From Burkholderiales bacterium (GTDB lineage: Bacteria; Pseudomonadota; Gammaproteobacteria; Burkholderiales; Casimicrobiaceae): DNA of 36,812 nt. Each line of letters starts with the position of its first letter. Position 1 is the first letter of the stretch. Of the stretch, positions 15,682 through 24,492 are shown in pieces. Where the stretch lies: NCBI GenBank assembly GCA_020853025.1, contig JADYZP010000024.1, positions 1-36,812 of the forward strand. Direction: 5' to 3'. The notes under the pieces were generated by a model that made no database searches, was not told where the DNA came from, and was given only the letters and a program-made list of their open reading frames with translations. Position numbers and translations under genes: made by a program.

Positions 15682-16655
15682 TGACGCAGCGCGGGACGAT
15701 CGTCGTCACCGGTGCGCAGGGGTTCATCGGCAGTACCTGCGTCGAGCAGCTGCGGGCGAAGGGTTGGCAAGTGCGGGGTTTGACGCGCACGCTCGATGGC
15801 GAAGCCGCGGTGCGCGCCGAGTTGCTGCCGGTGGGCGACCTGGCCGTCATCGACGATCGTTCGCTGGCGCATGCGCTCTCGGGTGCCGCAGCCGTCGTGC
15901 ACCTAGCCGCGCGGGTGCATCGGCCGCGCGAGGTCGAGGCAACCGACGCGTACCGGCGGATCAACGTCGACCTCACGCAAAGGCTCGCCCGCGCGGCGGT
16001 GACGGCGGGTGCCGGTCACTTCGTGTTCGCGAGCTCGGTCAAGGTGAACGGCGAGTCGACGCAGCCGGGCCACCCGTTGCGCGAGGACGATCCGCCCGAT
16101 CCGCACGACGACTACGCGCGATCGAAGTGGGCGGCCGAACTGGCGCTGGCTGCGGTGGCGCAGGAGAGCGGCCTGCGCGTGACGTCGTTGCGGCTGCCGC
16201 TGACCTACGGACCAGGCGCGGGGGCCAATTTCGCCGCGCTCGCGCGTGCCGTACGCCGCGGCTTGCCGTTGCCGTTCGCGGCTATCGACAATCGACGCAG
16301 CATTCTTGCCGTGGGCAATTGCTGTTCGGCGCTGGATGTCGTGCTCGGCAGCGACAACTTGCCGGACCGCGGTCGCGCGACCCCCTATTTCGTCGCCGAC
16401 GCTGAAGCGGTCGCGACGCCGGAGCTCGTCCGCGCGATCGCGCAGGCGATGCGCGTCGCGCCGCGGCTCTTTGCACTTCCACCTGCGCTGCTGCGCTTCG
16501 CCGGCGTCTGCGTCGGCCGCGCCGATGTAGTCGAGCGCCTGCTGGGCTCGCTCGAAGTCGATACGACGGCGTTTTGCGCACGCTTCGGCTGGGCGCCGCC
16601 GGTGTCGCGCGCGCGCGCAATGGCCGCGGCGGTCAGCGCGGCCGCGCCGCTATAA
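15681..16655 (+). CDS. NAD-dependent epimerase/dehydratase of sugar type
   Basis: A 324-residue extended SDR. The N-terminal [19 protein letters not shown] is the nucleotide-binding motif G-x-x-G-x-x-[23 protein letters not shown] and [14 protein letters not shown] give the Ser and the catalytic Y-x-x-x-[21 protein letters not shown] follows. It resembles UDP-sugar 4-epimerase-like enzymes of O-antigen loci (WbpV or WbnF type). It is coupled to the upstream glycosyltransferase by a one-base overlap, so a role in surface polysaccharide assembly is likely; the exact sugar is unknown. Its stop codon lies within the TATAAT of the presumed rph promoter. Confidence 0.85.
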   Translation: MTQRGTIVVTGAQGFIGSTCVEQLRAKGWQVRGLTRTLDGEAAVRAELLPVGDLAVIDDRSLAHALSGAAAVVHLAARVHRPREVEATDAYRRINVDLTQRLARAAVTAGAGHFVFASSVKVNGESTQPGHPLREDDPPDPHDDYARSKWAAELALAAVAQESGLRVTSLRLPLTYGPGAGANFAALARAVRRGLPLPFAAIDNRRSILAVGNCCSALDVVLGSDNLPDRGRATPYFVADAEAVATPELVRAIAQAMRVAPRLFALPPALLRFAGVCVGRADVVERLLGSLEVDTTAFCARFGWAPPVSRARAMAAAVSAAAPL

Positions 16656-16656
16656 T
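16651..16656 (+). promoter_or_regulatory. -10 element (TATAAT) ahead of rph
   Basis: A perfect TATAAT overlaps the stop codon of the epimerase gene, 52 bases before the rph start. No good -35 hexamer stands 16-18 bases upstream (GGCGGT), so the promoter may depend on an activator or be weak. It is a plausible start for the rph-rdgB-hemW transcript. Confidence 0.4.
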
Positions 16657-16708
16657 CGAACTCCCTGCGGGTCGCGCTCCGGCCGGCATCGATGAAGGTC
16701 ACCTGTTC

Positions 16709-17431
16709 ATGTCTTCGCGCTCCGGCAACCGTTTTCCCGAAAAACTGCGCAGCGTGCGCATCACGCGTGGCTTTACCCGGCACGCCGAAGGCTCGGTACT
16801 CATCGAGATGGGCGAGACGCGCGTGCTGTGCACGGCGAGCGTCGAGGAGGGCGTGCCGGCATTCCTGAAGGGCAAGGGGCGCGGCTGGCTCACGGCGGAA
16901 TACGGCATGCTGCCGCGCGCGACCAACACGCGGATGAAGCGCGAAGCGGCCGAGGGCCGGCAATCCGGTCGCACGCAGGAAATCCAGCGGCTGATCGGCC
17001 GCAGCCTGCGCGCGGTAACCGACCTGGCGGCACTTGGCGAGCGCACGCTGAAAATCGACTGCGACGTGCTGCAGGCCGACGGTGGTACGCGCTGCGCGTC
17101 GATCACCGGCTCTTGCGTGGCCGTCGCCGATGCGATCGACTGGTGCCGCGCGCGCGGCCTGGTCATGGACACGCCGCTGCGCGAAATGGTCGCCGCGGTA
17201 TCGGTGGGGATCGTCGACGGTGTGCCAATGCTCGATCTCGACTACGCCGAGGACTCCGCGTGCGACACCGACATGAACGTCGTGATGACGGCGGGTGGCG
17301 GCTTTGTCGAATTGCAGGGCACCGCCGAAGGCGCTCCGTTCACGCGCGCCGAGATGGAAGCGCTGGTGCGCCTGGCCGAGGACGGTATCCGTGAGCTGAT
17401 CGCAGCGCAGCGGGCTGCACTGCGGCCGTGA
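16709..17431 (+). CDS. rph: Ribonuclease PH
   Basis: RNase PH is a phosphate-dependent 3'-5' exoribonuclease that trims tRNA 3' ends. The 240-residue protein has the standard length. Family segments include [77 protein letters not shown] (phosphate-binding Arg region), [19 protein letters not shown] and [19 protein letters not shown]. The ATG at 16709 fits the family N-terminus. Its TGA overlaps the GTG start of rdgB by 4 bases, so the two are probably translated together. Confidence 0.96.
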   Translation: MSSRSGNRFPEKLRSVRITRGFTRHAEGSVLIEMGETRVLCTASVEEGVPAFLKGKGRGWLTAEYGMLPRATNTRMKREAAEGRQSGRTQEIQRLIGRSLRAVTDLAALGERTLKIDCDVLQADGGTRCASITGSCVAVADAIDWCRARGLVMDTPLREMVAAVSVGIVDGVPMLDLDYAEDSACDTDMNVVMTAGGGFVELQGTAEGAPFTRAEMEALVRLAEDGIRELIAAQRAALRP

Positions 17432-18030
17432 TAGAGCGGCTGGTCGTCGCGTCGAACAACGCGGGCAAGCTGCGCGAGTTCCGCCGATTGCTCTCGCCGC
17501 TGTCGATCGACGTCATCGCGCAAGGCGACCTGGGCATCGTCGAGGCCGACGAGCCGCACTGCACCTTTGTCGAGAACGCGCTCGCCAAGGCTCGCCACGC
17601 CAGTGCGCGGGCCCGCCTGCCCGCGCTCGCCGACGATTCCGGGGTTTGCGTGGCCGCGCTGGGCGGTGCGCCCGGCATCCAGTCTGCGCGTTATGCCGGT
17701 GAGCCGCGCTCCGACTCGCGCAACAACCAAAAGCTCGTCGCCGCGCTCGCCGGGGTCGCCGACCGGCGCGCCCACTATTACTGCGTGCTGATGCTGGTCC
17801 GCCATGCCGAGGACCCGGAACCGTTGTTCGCCGAAGGCCGCTGGCACGGCACGATCATCGATACGCCGCGCGGCGACGACGGCTTCGGCTACGACCCGCA
17901 TTTTCTCGACCCGACGACCGGACAGACCGGCGCCGAGTTGCCGCTGACGCGAAAGAACGAGCTGTCGCATCGCGGACAGGCGATCCGGGCGCTGGTCGCG
18001 CTGCTCGCCGATGCAAGGCGCCTGCCATGA
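17428..18030 (+). CDS. rdgB: XTP/dITP diphosphatase (RdgB/HAM1 family)
   Basis: This enzyme hydrolyses deaminated purine nucleotides (dITP, XTP) to monophosphates and so keeps them out of DNA and RNA. The 200-residue protein has the family marks [49 protein letters not shown] with the acidic metal-site residues, SARYAGE, and [14 protein letters not shown], then a C-terminal [18 protein letters not shown]. The GTG start at 17428 overlaps the rph stop (GTGA), and its own stop overlaps the ATG of hemW (ATGA at 18027-18030). rph-rdgB-hemW is a conserved gene order in betaproteobacteria. Confidence 0.96.
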   Translation: MIERLVVASNNAGKLREFRRLLSPLSIDVIAQGDLGIVEADEPHCTFVENALAKARHASARARLPALADDSGVCVAALGGAPGIQSARYAGEPRSDSRNNQKLVAALAGVADRRAHYYCVLMLVRHAEDPEPLFAEGRWHGTIIDTPRGDDGFGYDPHFLDPTTGQTGAELPLTRKNELSHRGQAIRALVALLADARRLP

Positions 18031-19268
18031 GCGGCCGGCGCGACGTGCAGACGATCAGAATCGCGGCCGATGGCCTCGGCGGACCGAGTTTCCTCGCACT
18101 GCCGCCGCTGTCGCTGTACGTCCACATTCCGTGGTGCCTGCGTAAATGCCCGTACTGTGATTTCAATTCACACGAGGCGCGCGGCGAGGTGCCCGAGGAC
18201 GCCTACGTCGACGCGCTGCTGCGTGACGTGGAATTCGCGTTGCCGGCGATCTGGGGACGCAAGGGAGTCAGCGTGTTCATCGGCGGCGGCACGCCGAGTC
18301 TTTTCTCCGCATCGGGCATCGACCGTCTGCTCGCCGGCATCCGCGCGCGGTTGCCGCTGCTGCCGGATGCCGAGATCACGCTCGAAGCCAATCCGGGAAG
18401 CTTCGAGCGGCAGAAGTTCGCCGGGTACTTCGCCGCCGGCGTCAACCGACTGTCGCTGGGCATCCAGAGCTTCGATCCGCAGCAGCTCACCGCACTGGGC
18501 CGCGTGCACGATGCCGACGAGGCACGCCGTGCGGCCGAGTCGGCGCTGACGATCTTCGGCAACGTCAATTTCGATCTCATGTACGCGTTGCCGCGGCAGA
18601 CGGTCGCCGGCGCGCTGGCCGACGCGGCCGCTGCGCTCTCCTTCTCGCCGCCGCATTTGTCGTTCTATGCGCTGACACTCGAGCCGAACACGCTGTTCCA
18701 CCGTCATCCGCCGCCGCTTCCCGACGAGGACGCGGCGGCCGACATCGAGGACGCCGTGCACGAGGCACTGGCGGGTGCCGGGTACAATCGCTACGAAACC
18801 TCGGCGCATGCGAAGCCCGCGCGCCAGTGCGCGCACAACCTCAACTACTGGCGCTTCGGCGACTACCTGGGCATCGGCGCCGGCGCGCATTCGAAGCTTT
18901 CGCTGCCCGACCGCATCGTTCGGCAGATGCGCTGGAAACAGCCGCAGCAGTACCTCGCGCGTGTGGACGAAGGCAATCCCTTGCAGGAGGAGACCCGCGT
19001 TTCCCGCGCCGACATCGGCTTCGAGTTCATGCTCAACGCCTTGCGCCTGACCGACGGCGTTCCTGCCGCGCTCTTCACCGAACGCACCGGCTATCCGCTG
19101 GCGCTGGTGTCGCGTCCGCTGGCCGAAGCGGTGCGCCGTGGATTGCTCGATGCCGATCCGGCGACGTTGAAGCCCACGTCGCTGGGCCAGCGCTTTCTGA
19201 ACGACCTGCAGCAATTGTTTCTCGCTGTGCGTCCGGCGGCAGCCGGACGCGGCATCGCGCAAGGCTGA
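18027..19268 (+). CDS. hemW: Radical SAM protein HemW (haem chaperone)
   Basis: HemW is a coproporphyrinogen-oxidase-like radical SAM protein that binds haem and is thought to deliver it to membrane targets; it lacks HemN activity. The 413-residue protein carries the cluster motif C-x3-C-x2-C at Cys37, Cys41 and Cys44 in HIPWCLRKCPYCDFNSH, the form typical of HemW. It then has FIGGGTPSLFS, EANPGSFE, RLSLGIQSFDPQQLTALGR, NFDLMYALPRQT and a C-terminal HemN-like domain. The start overlaps rdgB by ATGA. It is often mis-annotated as HemN. A small basic-protein gene follows 27 bases later. Confidence 0.95.
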   Translation: MSGRRDVQTIRIAADGLGGPSFLALPPLSLYVHIPWCLRKCPYCDFNSHEARGEVPEDAYVDALLRDVEFALPAIWGRKGVSVFIGGGTPSLFSASGIDRLLAGIRARLPLLPDAEITLEANPGSFERQKFAGYFAAGVNRLSLGIQSFDPQQLTALGRVHDADEARRAAESALTIFGNVNFDLMYALPRQTVAGALADAAAALSFSPPHLSFYALTLEPNTLFHRHPPPLPDEDAAADIEDAVHEALAGAGYNRYETSAHAKPARQCAHNLNYWRFGDYLGIGAGAHSKLSLPDRIVRQMRWKQPQQYLARVDEGNPLQEETRVSRADIGFEFMLNALRLTDGVPAALFTERTGYPLALVSRPLAEAVRRGLLDADPATLKPTSLGQRFLNDLQQLFLAVRPAAAGRGIAQG

Positions 19269-19295
19269 GGTCCTGCCCGCCAGGTTGTCCCATTT

Positions 19296-19460
19296 ATGAA
19301 GCGCGCCAAACAGCACACGCTAGGCAAGCCGCGCAACCCGGTCGCGCGCTCGCCGCTGCTCGGCAAGGGCGGGCCGCACGGCAAGACCGAGGCTGCCAAA
19401 CGCCGGCAGGCCAAGGTCGACCTGCGCCGCCTCCCCCGTGAGCCGACGTCCGAAGACTGA
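19296..19460 (+). CDS. Small basic hypothetical protein, 54 residues
   Basis: From the ATG 19296 the frame reads MKRAKQHTLGKPRNPVARSP, then LLGKGGPHGKTEAAKRRQAK and ends in R-R-L-P-R-E-P-T-S-E-D. It is very basic (many Lys and Arg) and probably binds RNA or the ribosome. I recall similar short K-P-R-N-P-x-x-x-x-x-x-x-K-G-G-x-H-x-K proteins in proteobacteria, without a known role. It lies 27 bases after hemW on the same strand. The K-P-R-N-P and K-G-G-x-H pattern argues that it is real and not a chance frame. Confidence 0.55.
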   Translation: MKRAKQHTLGKPRNPVARSPLLGKGGPHGKTEAAKRRQAKVDLRRLPREPTSED

Positions 19461-19615
19461 TCCATCGACACTGGCGATCGACGAGTTGCGCCATTTGTGG
19501 TGCCGCGAAAGTGTCGGCGGCTGCTATCGTCCAAAGTGGCTGCGCGTGCGCGCGCAGAGCAGGACGCTGGCCGTGCGGATCGGCGCGCTGCGCGCCGGCG
19601 GCGGCGACGGGTCTC

Positions 19616-20353
19616 TCACATCGCGACGTGACGTCCGCCGTCGACGCTGATCGTCTCGCCGGTGATGTAATGCGCATCGGCGAGCAGGAAATGGACGGTA
19701 TCGGCAATGTCCTCCGGCGTGCCTTCGCGTTGCAGCGGCGTGTGCGCGATGATCCGCTGCCGCGACTGGTCGTCGAATGAATCACCTTCGGGCCACAGCA
19801 CCGAACCGGGCGCCACCGCATTGACGCGAACCTCCGGCGCCAGCTCGCGCGCCAGCGAGCGCGTGAGGCCAACCAGGCCGGCCTTCGCCACCGAATACAC
19901 GACGTAGTTCTTGAGCGGTCGATCGGCATGAACGTCGGCGATGTTGACGATCGCACCCCGCGCGCGCCGAAGCGCTGGCGCCGCGGTCTGCGCGAGGAAA
20001 AGCGGCGCCATGACGTTGGTACCGACGAGGTCGTGGAATTGCTCGATGGTGATCGCACCGACCGGAGTCGGAAAGAACGACGACGCGTTGTTGACCAGAA
20101 AGTCGAGGCGTCCGAATACGTCCAGCGTCTCGGCGATCAGCGACGGCAGCCGACCCGAGTCGAGCAGATCGGCCTCGATCAGCGCGACCGACTCCGGGCG
20201 CGTGTGGTTGAGTTCGGCTTGCAGGTCTCGCGCCTCGGCGGCCGAAGTGCGATAGTGCAACATCAGCATCGCGCCGGCCGCATGCACGCGCCGGCAGATC
20301 GCAGCGCCGACGCGCCTGGCGCCGCCGGTGATGAGTACGACCTTTCCCTGCAC
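19616..20353 (-). CDS. Pteridine reductase (FolM-like SDR)
   Basis: This SDR of 245 residues has a Rossmann motif VLITGGARRVGAAICRRVHA. The T-G-x-x-x-R-x-G form is characteristic of pteridine reductases, which reduce dihydro- or biopterin with NADPH. Other SDR marks are DFLVNNASSFFPTPVGAI, NVMAPLFLAQTAAPALRR, the catalytic Y-S-V-A-K, VRVNAVAPGSVLWPEG and a C-terminal ETISVDGGRH. I start at the GTG 20351-20353, which has CAGGAG with 6-7 bases spacing, rather than at upstream frames reaching 20401. It diverges from the MidA-type methyltransferase gene with only 46 bases between starts, so the two promoters must overlap. It could also support folate metabolism as an alternative dihydrofolate reductase. 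Confidence 0.87.
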   Translation of the reverse strand: MQGKVVLITGGARRVGAAICRRVHAAGAMLMLHYRTSAAEARDLQAELNHTRPESVALIEADLLDSGRLPSLIAETLDVFGRLDFLVNNASSFFPTPVGAITIEQFHDLVGTNVMAPLFLAQTAAPALRRARGAIVNIADVHADRPLKNYVVYSVAKAGLVGLTRSLARELAPEVRVNAVAPGSVLWPEGDSFDDQSRQRIIAHTPLQREGTPEDIADTVHFLLADAHYITGETISVDGGRHVAM

Positions 20354-20399
20354 CTTGGGCTCCTGTTCTCTCGAGCAAGCTAGCATATCGCACCGACGC

Positions 20400-21569
20400 A
20401 TGCGACCGAAGCCTACGTCCTGTCTTCCCGAGCCCGATGCCGACGCTCTTGCGCACAGCGCGCGGGTCGTCGACCGCGTGGGCAGCGAAATCGAGGATGC
20501 CGGCGGGTGGATCAGTTTCGCGCACTATATGCAGCAGGTGCTCTACGCGCCAGGACTCGGCTACTACGTCGCCGGCGCGCGCAAGTTCGGCGCGGACGGC
20601 GATTTCGTGACCGCGCCCGAAATGACCCCGCTGTTCGCACGCGCGCTGGCAGCCCCGGTGTCGGCGGGGCTCGCGCGCACCCGGCAACGCGAAGTGCTCG
20701 AGCTGGGCGCCGGCAGCGGTGCGCTCGCCGCGCAGATGCTGAACGCGCTGGCCGCGGTGAACGAGGCGCCCTCGCGCTACCGGATCCTCGAAGTGAGCCC
20801 GGAGCTGCGCCAGCGGCAGCGCTCGACCATCGAGCGCCAAGCGCCGGCGCAGATCGCGCGCGTCGAATGGATCGACGCGGTTCCATCCGCCATCGACGGC
20901 GTGGTCGTATTGAACGAGGTGCTCGACGCGGTGCCGCCGCACGTCGTGGTTCGCCGTGCGGGACATTGGTACGAACGCGGCGTCGTCTGCAATGGCGGAC
21001 TGCGCTGGGAAGAGCGGCCGTTGGCCGACGCCGCGCTGCGCGCGCTCGCGGACGAACGCTTCCCACCAGGACGGGACTACACGAGCGAGGTCAACCCTGC
21101 CGCCGAAGCCTTGGTCGAATTGCTGGCGCAGCGAATGACCGCAGGAGTGCTGCTCGTGATCGACTACGGCTTTCCGCAGCATGAGTACTACCACGAGCAG
21201 CGCAGCGACGGGACGCTGATGGTTCACTATCGGCATCGCGCGCACGCTGATCCCTTCCTGTGGCCAGGACTCGCAGATCTTACTGCACACGTGGACTTCA
21301 CTGCCATCGCGCTGGCGGGCGAGCGCGGCGGCTTGACGCTCGCGGGCTACGGGCCGCTTGCCGCATTTCTGGTCGGTTCCGGAATTCTCGATCGACTGCG
21401 CGAATGCGGCGATCCGTCGACGACGGCCTATCTGCGCGAGGCCTCAGCCGTACAGAAGCTCGTCTCCCCTGCCGAAATGGGCGAACTGTTCAAGGTGCTG
21501 GCTCTGGCGAGAGACGATGGTATCGTGTGGCCATATTTCGCGGAGGCCGACCGCAGCCACCGCCTGTGA
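20400..21569 (+). CDS. SAM-dependent methyltransferase of the MidA/NDUFAF7 family
   Basis: A 389-residue protein of the family that includes human NDUFAF7 (MidA), which methylates an arginine of a complex I subunit. The bacterial role is not well established. Family marks are GGWISFAHYMQQVLYAPGLG, YYVAGARKFGADGDFVTAPE, the SAM motif VLELGAGSGALAAQML, LNEVLDAVPPHVVV, LVIDYGFPQHEYYHEQRSDG, then TLMVHYRHRAHADPFLWPGL and DLTAHVDFTAIA. The ATG at 20400 lies 46 bases from the divergent pteridine reductase start, a pairing I recall in other betaproteobacteria. aceE begins 85 bases downstream and may be read from its own promoter. Confidence 0.88.
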   Translation: MRPKPTSCLPEPDADALAHSARVVDRVGSEIEDAGGWISFAHYMQQVLYAPGLGYYVAGARKFGADGDFVTAPEMTPLFARALAAPVSAGLARTRQREVLELGAGSGALAAQMLNALAAVNEAPSRYRILEVSPELRQRQRSTIERQAPAQIARVEWIDAVPSAIDGVVVLNEVLDAVPPHVVVRRAGHWYERGVVCNGGLRWEERPLADAALRALADERFPPGRDYTSEVNPAAEALVELLAQRMTAGVLLVIDYGFPQHEYYHEQRSDGTLMVHYRHRAHADPFLWPGLADLTAHVDFTAIALAGERGGLTLAGYGPLAAFLVGSGILDRLRECGDPSTTAYLREASAVQKLVSPAEMGELFKVLALARDDGIVWPYFAEADRSHRL

Positions 21570-21654
21570 CAACGGCGTGCGACTCGCAAGGGCCAATCGC
21601 GCAGCGGCGACCGGACCCGGCATCCGGAAATCGCGCAAACGGAGGAGCGCATAG

Positions 21655-24321
21655 ATGGACATTGCAGAGGACAACGACCCGGTCGAGACGCGGGAGTGGA
21701 TCGAATCGTTGCAGGCGGTCGTTGCCCATCAGGGTGCGGAGCGCGCGCACTACCTGCTGGGACAGCTGCGTGATGAGGCGATGCGCGCCGGCGTGCAGCC
21801 GGCGTTTGGCCTCACCACGCCGTACCGCAACACGATTGCGCCCGAAGACGAGGCGCAGTCGCCGGGCGATCGCGAACTCGAGCACAAGATCCGTGCGGCG
21901 ATCCGCTGGAATGCGGTGGCGATCATCCTCCGCGCCAACAAGGAGTCCTCCGAGCTGGGCGGACACATCGCGAGTTTCCAGTCTTCGGCGCTGCTCTACG
22001 ACATCGGCTTCGGGCATTTCTGGCACGCGCCCACCGAAACGCATGGCGGCGACCTGCTGTACATACAGGGCCACGTGTCGCCGGGGATCTACGCGCGCGC
22101 TTTCGTCGAGGGACGGCTGACCGAGGATCGGCTGCTCAACTATCGCCAGGAAACCGAAGGCAAAGGGATTCCGTCGTATCCGCATCCCTGGCTGATGCCC
22201 GACTTCTGGCAGTTTCCGACGGTGTCGATGGGCCTGGGCCCGCTGATGTCGATCTACCAGGCGCGCTTTTTGAAGTACCTCGAAGGCCGCGGCCTCGCCA
22301 ACACCGCCGCACGCAAGGTATGGGCCTTCCTGGGCGATGGCGAGATGGACGAGCCGGAGTCGCTCGGCGCCATATCGCTTGGCGGCCGCGAGAAGCTCGA
22401 CAACCTGATCTTCGTCATCAACTGCAACCTGCAGCGGCTGGACGGCCCGGTGCGCGGCAACGGCAAGATCATCCAGGAACTGGAAGGCGTGTTCCGCGGC
22501 GCCGGCTGGAACGTGATCAAGGTCATCTGGGGTTCGGGCTGGGACCGCCTCCTGGCCAACGATCGCGAGGGAATCCTGCTGCGACGGATGGAGGAATGCG
22601 TCGACGGCCAGTACCAGGATTTCAAGAGCAAGGACGGCGCCTACGTGCGCGAGCACTTCTTCAACACGCCGGAATTGAAGGCGATGGTCGCCGATCTCAC
22701 CGACGCACAGGTGTGGAAGTTGAGCCGTGGCGGCCACGACCCGTTCAAGGTCTACGCGGCCTACGCGGCGGCCGTCGCGCATCGCGGCCAGCCGACGGTG
22801 ATCCTCGCCAAGACGGTGAAGGGCTTCGGCATGGGCGAATCCGGCGAAGGCCAGATGATCGCGCATCAGGCGAAGAAGATGACCGTGGAAGCATTGCGCC
22901 AGTTCCGCGACCGCTTCGACATTCCGATGCCCGACGATCGAATCGAGGCGATGCCCTTCATCTCGTTGCCGAAGGACAGCCCCGAATACGCGTACCTGCA
23001 GCAGCGCCGCGCCGCGCTGGGCGGTTACCTGCCGCAGCGTCGCCGGAAGTCGTCGCCGCTGCCGGCGCCGCCGCTGTCCGCCTTCGAACGCCTGCTGAAG
23101 AGCAGCGGTGAGCGCGAGATCTCGACGACGATGGCCTTCGTGCAGATGCTAGGTACGCTGCTGCGCGACAAGGCGATCGGCAAGCATATCGTCCCCATCG
23201 TTCCCGACGAGTCGCGGACCTTCGGCATGGAGGGCTTATTCCGGCAACTCGGCATCTACTCGGCGGTGGGTCAGCTCTACCGGCCGCAGGATGCCGACCA
23301 GCTCATGTACTACCGCGAGGACAAGTCCGGGCAGGTGCTGCAGGAGGGGATCAACGAGGCCGGCGCCATGTGCTCGTGGATCGCCGCCGCGACGTCGTAC
23401 AGCAGCAACGACGTGCCGATGATCCCGTTCTACATCTACTACTCGATGTTCGGCTTCCAGCGCTTCGGCGATCTGGCGTGGGCCGCCGGCGACATGCGGG
23501 CGCGTGGTTTCCTGCTGGGCGGCACCGCCGGGCGCACGACGCTCAACGGCGAGGGATTGCAGCACGAAGACGGACACAGCCACGTGTTGGCGTCGACGAT
23601 TCCCAACTGTGTCGCCTACGATCCCACCTTCGCCTACGAGGTCGTCGTCATCGTCCGCGAAGGCATCCGCCGCATGTGCGAGGAGCAGGAGGACGTCTAC
23701 TACTACGTCACGCTGATGAACGAGAACTACCCGCAGCCGGCGATGCCGGAGGGTGTCGAAGAAGGCATCGTCCGAGGGCTGTATCTGCTGCGCGAGGCTG
23801 CGAGGGGAGGCAAGAAAAATGCACGCCCGTGCGTGCAGTTGATGGGTTCGGGCACGATCCTGCGCGAGGTCATCGTCGCGGCCGACCTGTTGCGCGACGA
23901 CTGGAAGGTGGACGCCGATGTCTGGAGCGCGACCAGCTTCAACGAGCTGCGCCGGGACGCGATGAGCACCGATCGCCACAACTTGCTGCATCCGGGCCAA
24001 CCGCGCCGCAAGAGCTACATCGAGTCCGCGCTGGAAGGTCATCCGGGCCCCGTCGTCGCCGCCACCGACTACATGCGCATCTACGCCGACCAGGTGCGCA
24101 GCAACATCCCGCGCCGCTTCGTGACGCTCGGCACCGACGGCTTCGGCCGCAGCGACTACCGCGTGGCGCTGCGCCGCTTTTTCGAGGTCAATCGGCACTA
24201 CGTCGCCGTCGCCGCGCTGAAGGCGCTGGCCGACGATGGCGAGCTCGAGCCATCGACGGTCGAAGCCGCAATCGCGAAGTACGGACTCGACGTTGGCCGT
24301 CCAGATCCGTGGACCGTATAG
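21655..24321 (+). CDS. aceE: Pyruvate dehydrogenase E1 component, homodimeric type
   Basis: E1 decarboxylates pyruvate with thiamine diphosphate and passes the acetyl group to the lipoyl arm of E2. The 888-residue single chain matches the homodimeric proteobacterial enzyme. Early signatures are REWIESLQAVVAHQG, TPYRNTIAPEDE, GGHIASFQSSALLYDIGF and FWHAPTETHGGDLLY. The ThDP motif runs from G-D-G-E-M-D-E-P-E-S (about 227) to N-C-N (about 259). Later segments are YREDKSGQVLQEGINEAGAM and GGTAGRTTLNGEGLQHEDGH. A strong GGAGGAG lies 8 bases before the ATG. It begins the aceE-aceF-lpdA-maeB cluster. Confidence 0.98.
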   Translation: MDIAEDNDPVETREWIESLQAVVAHQGAERAHYLLGQLRDEAMRAGVQPAFGLTTPYRNTIAPEDEAQSPGDRELEHKIRAAIRWNAVAIILRANKESSELGGHIASFQSSALLYDIGFGHFWHAPTETHGGDLLYIQGHVSPGIYARAFVEGRLTEDRLLNYRQETEGKGIPSYPHPWLMPDFWQFPTVSMGLGPLMSIYQARFLKYLEGRGLANTAARKVWAFLGDGEMDEPESLGAISLGGREKLDNLIFVINCNLQRLDGPVRGNGKIIQELEGVFRGAGWNVIKVIWGSGWDRLLANDREGILLRRMEECVDGQYQDFKSKDGAYVREHFFNTPELKAMVADLTDAQVWKLSRGGHDPFKVYAAYAAAVAHRGQPTVILAKTVKGFGMGESGEGQMIAHQAKKMTVEALRQFRDRFDIPMPDDRIEAMPFISLPKDSPEYAYLQQRRAALGGYLPQRRRKSSPLPAPPLSAFERLLKSSGEREISTTMAFVQMLGTLLRDKAIGKHIVPIVPDESRTFGMEGLFRQLGIYSAVGQLYRPQDADQLMYYREDKSGQVLQEGINEAGAMCSWIAAATSYSSNDVPMIPFYIYYSMFGFQRFGDLAWAAGDMRARGFLLGGTAGRTTLNGEGLQHEDGHSHVLASTIPNCVAYDPTFAYEVVVIVREGIRRMCEEQEDVYYYVTLMNENYPQPAMPEGVEEGIVRGLYLLREAARGGKKNARPCVQLMGSGTILREVIVAADLLRDDWKVDADVWSATSFNELRRDAMSTDRHNLLHPGQPRRKSYIESALEGHPGPVVAATDYMRIYADQVRSNIPRRFVTLGTDGFGRSDYRVALRRFFEVNRHYVAVAALKALADDGELEPSTVEAAIAKYGLDVGRPDPWTV

Positions 24322-24339
24322 GAAACACATGAAACTACC

Positions 24340-24439
24340 GTCGTCCCCGCGAAAGCTTGCCCTCGAGTGCTCAAGTCGGGGGCGGGGGCCCAGCGCCATT
24401 GCATGCGCGACGCTCGATCCGCGCTTTCGCCGGGATGAC
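24340..24439. repeat. 100-bp dispersed palindromic repeat between aceE and aceF
   Basis: The unit starts GTCGTCCCCGCGAAAGC (24340-24356) and ends GCTTTCGCCGGGATGAC (24423-24439); these ends are inverted repeats with 15 of 17 bases matching. This is the common proteobacterial intergenic repeat seen with CCCCGCGAAAGCGGGG cores. A compact relative lies at 36229-36268. The copy separates aceE and aceF by 171 bases and could form a processing or attenuation hairpin in the operon mRNA. Confidence 0.65.
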
Positions 24440-24492
24440 CCTGTCCGGATGCGCTGCGTTACGCGAATCCTTCGTTGCTGCCGGGGAAACCA

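Noticed and set aside
19438..19650. 70-codon ORF after the small basic protein
   Set aside because: It overlaps both the 54-residue gene and the end of the pteridine reductase gene, and becomes Arg-rich at its end. No ribosome-binding site is convincing.
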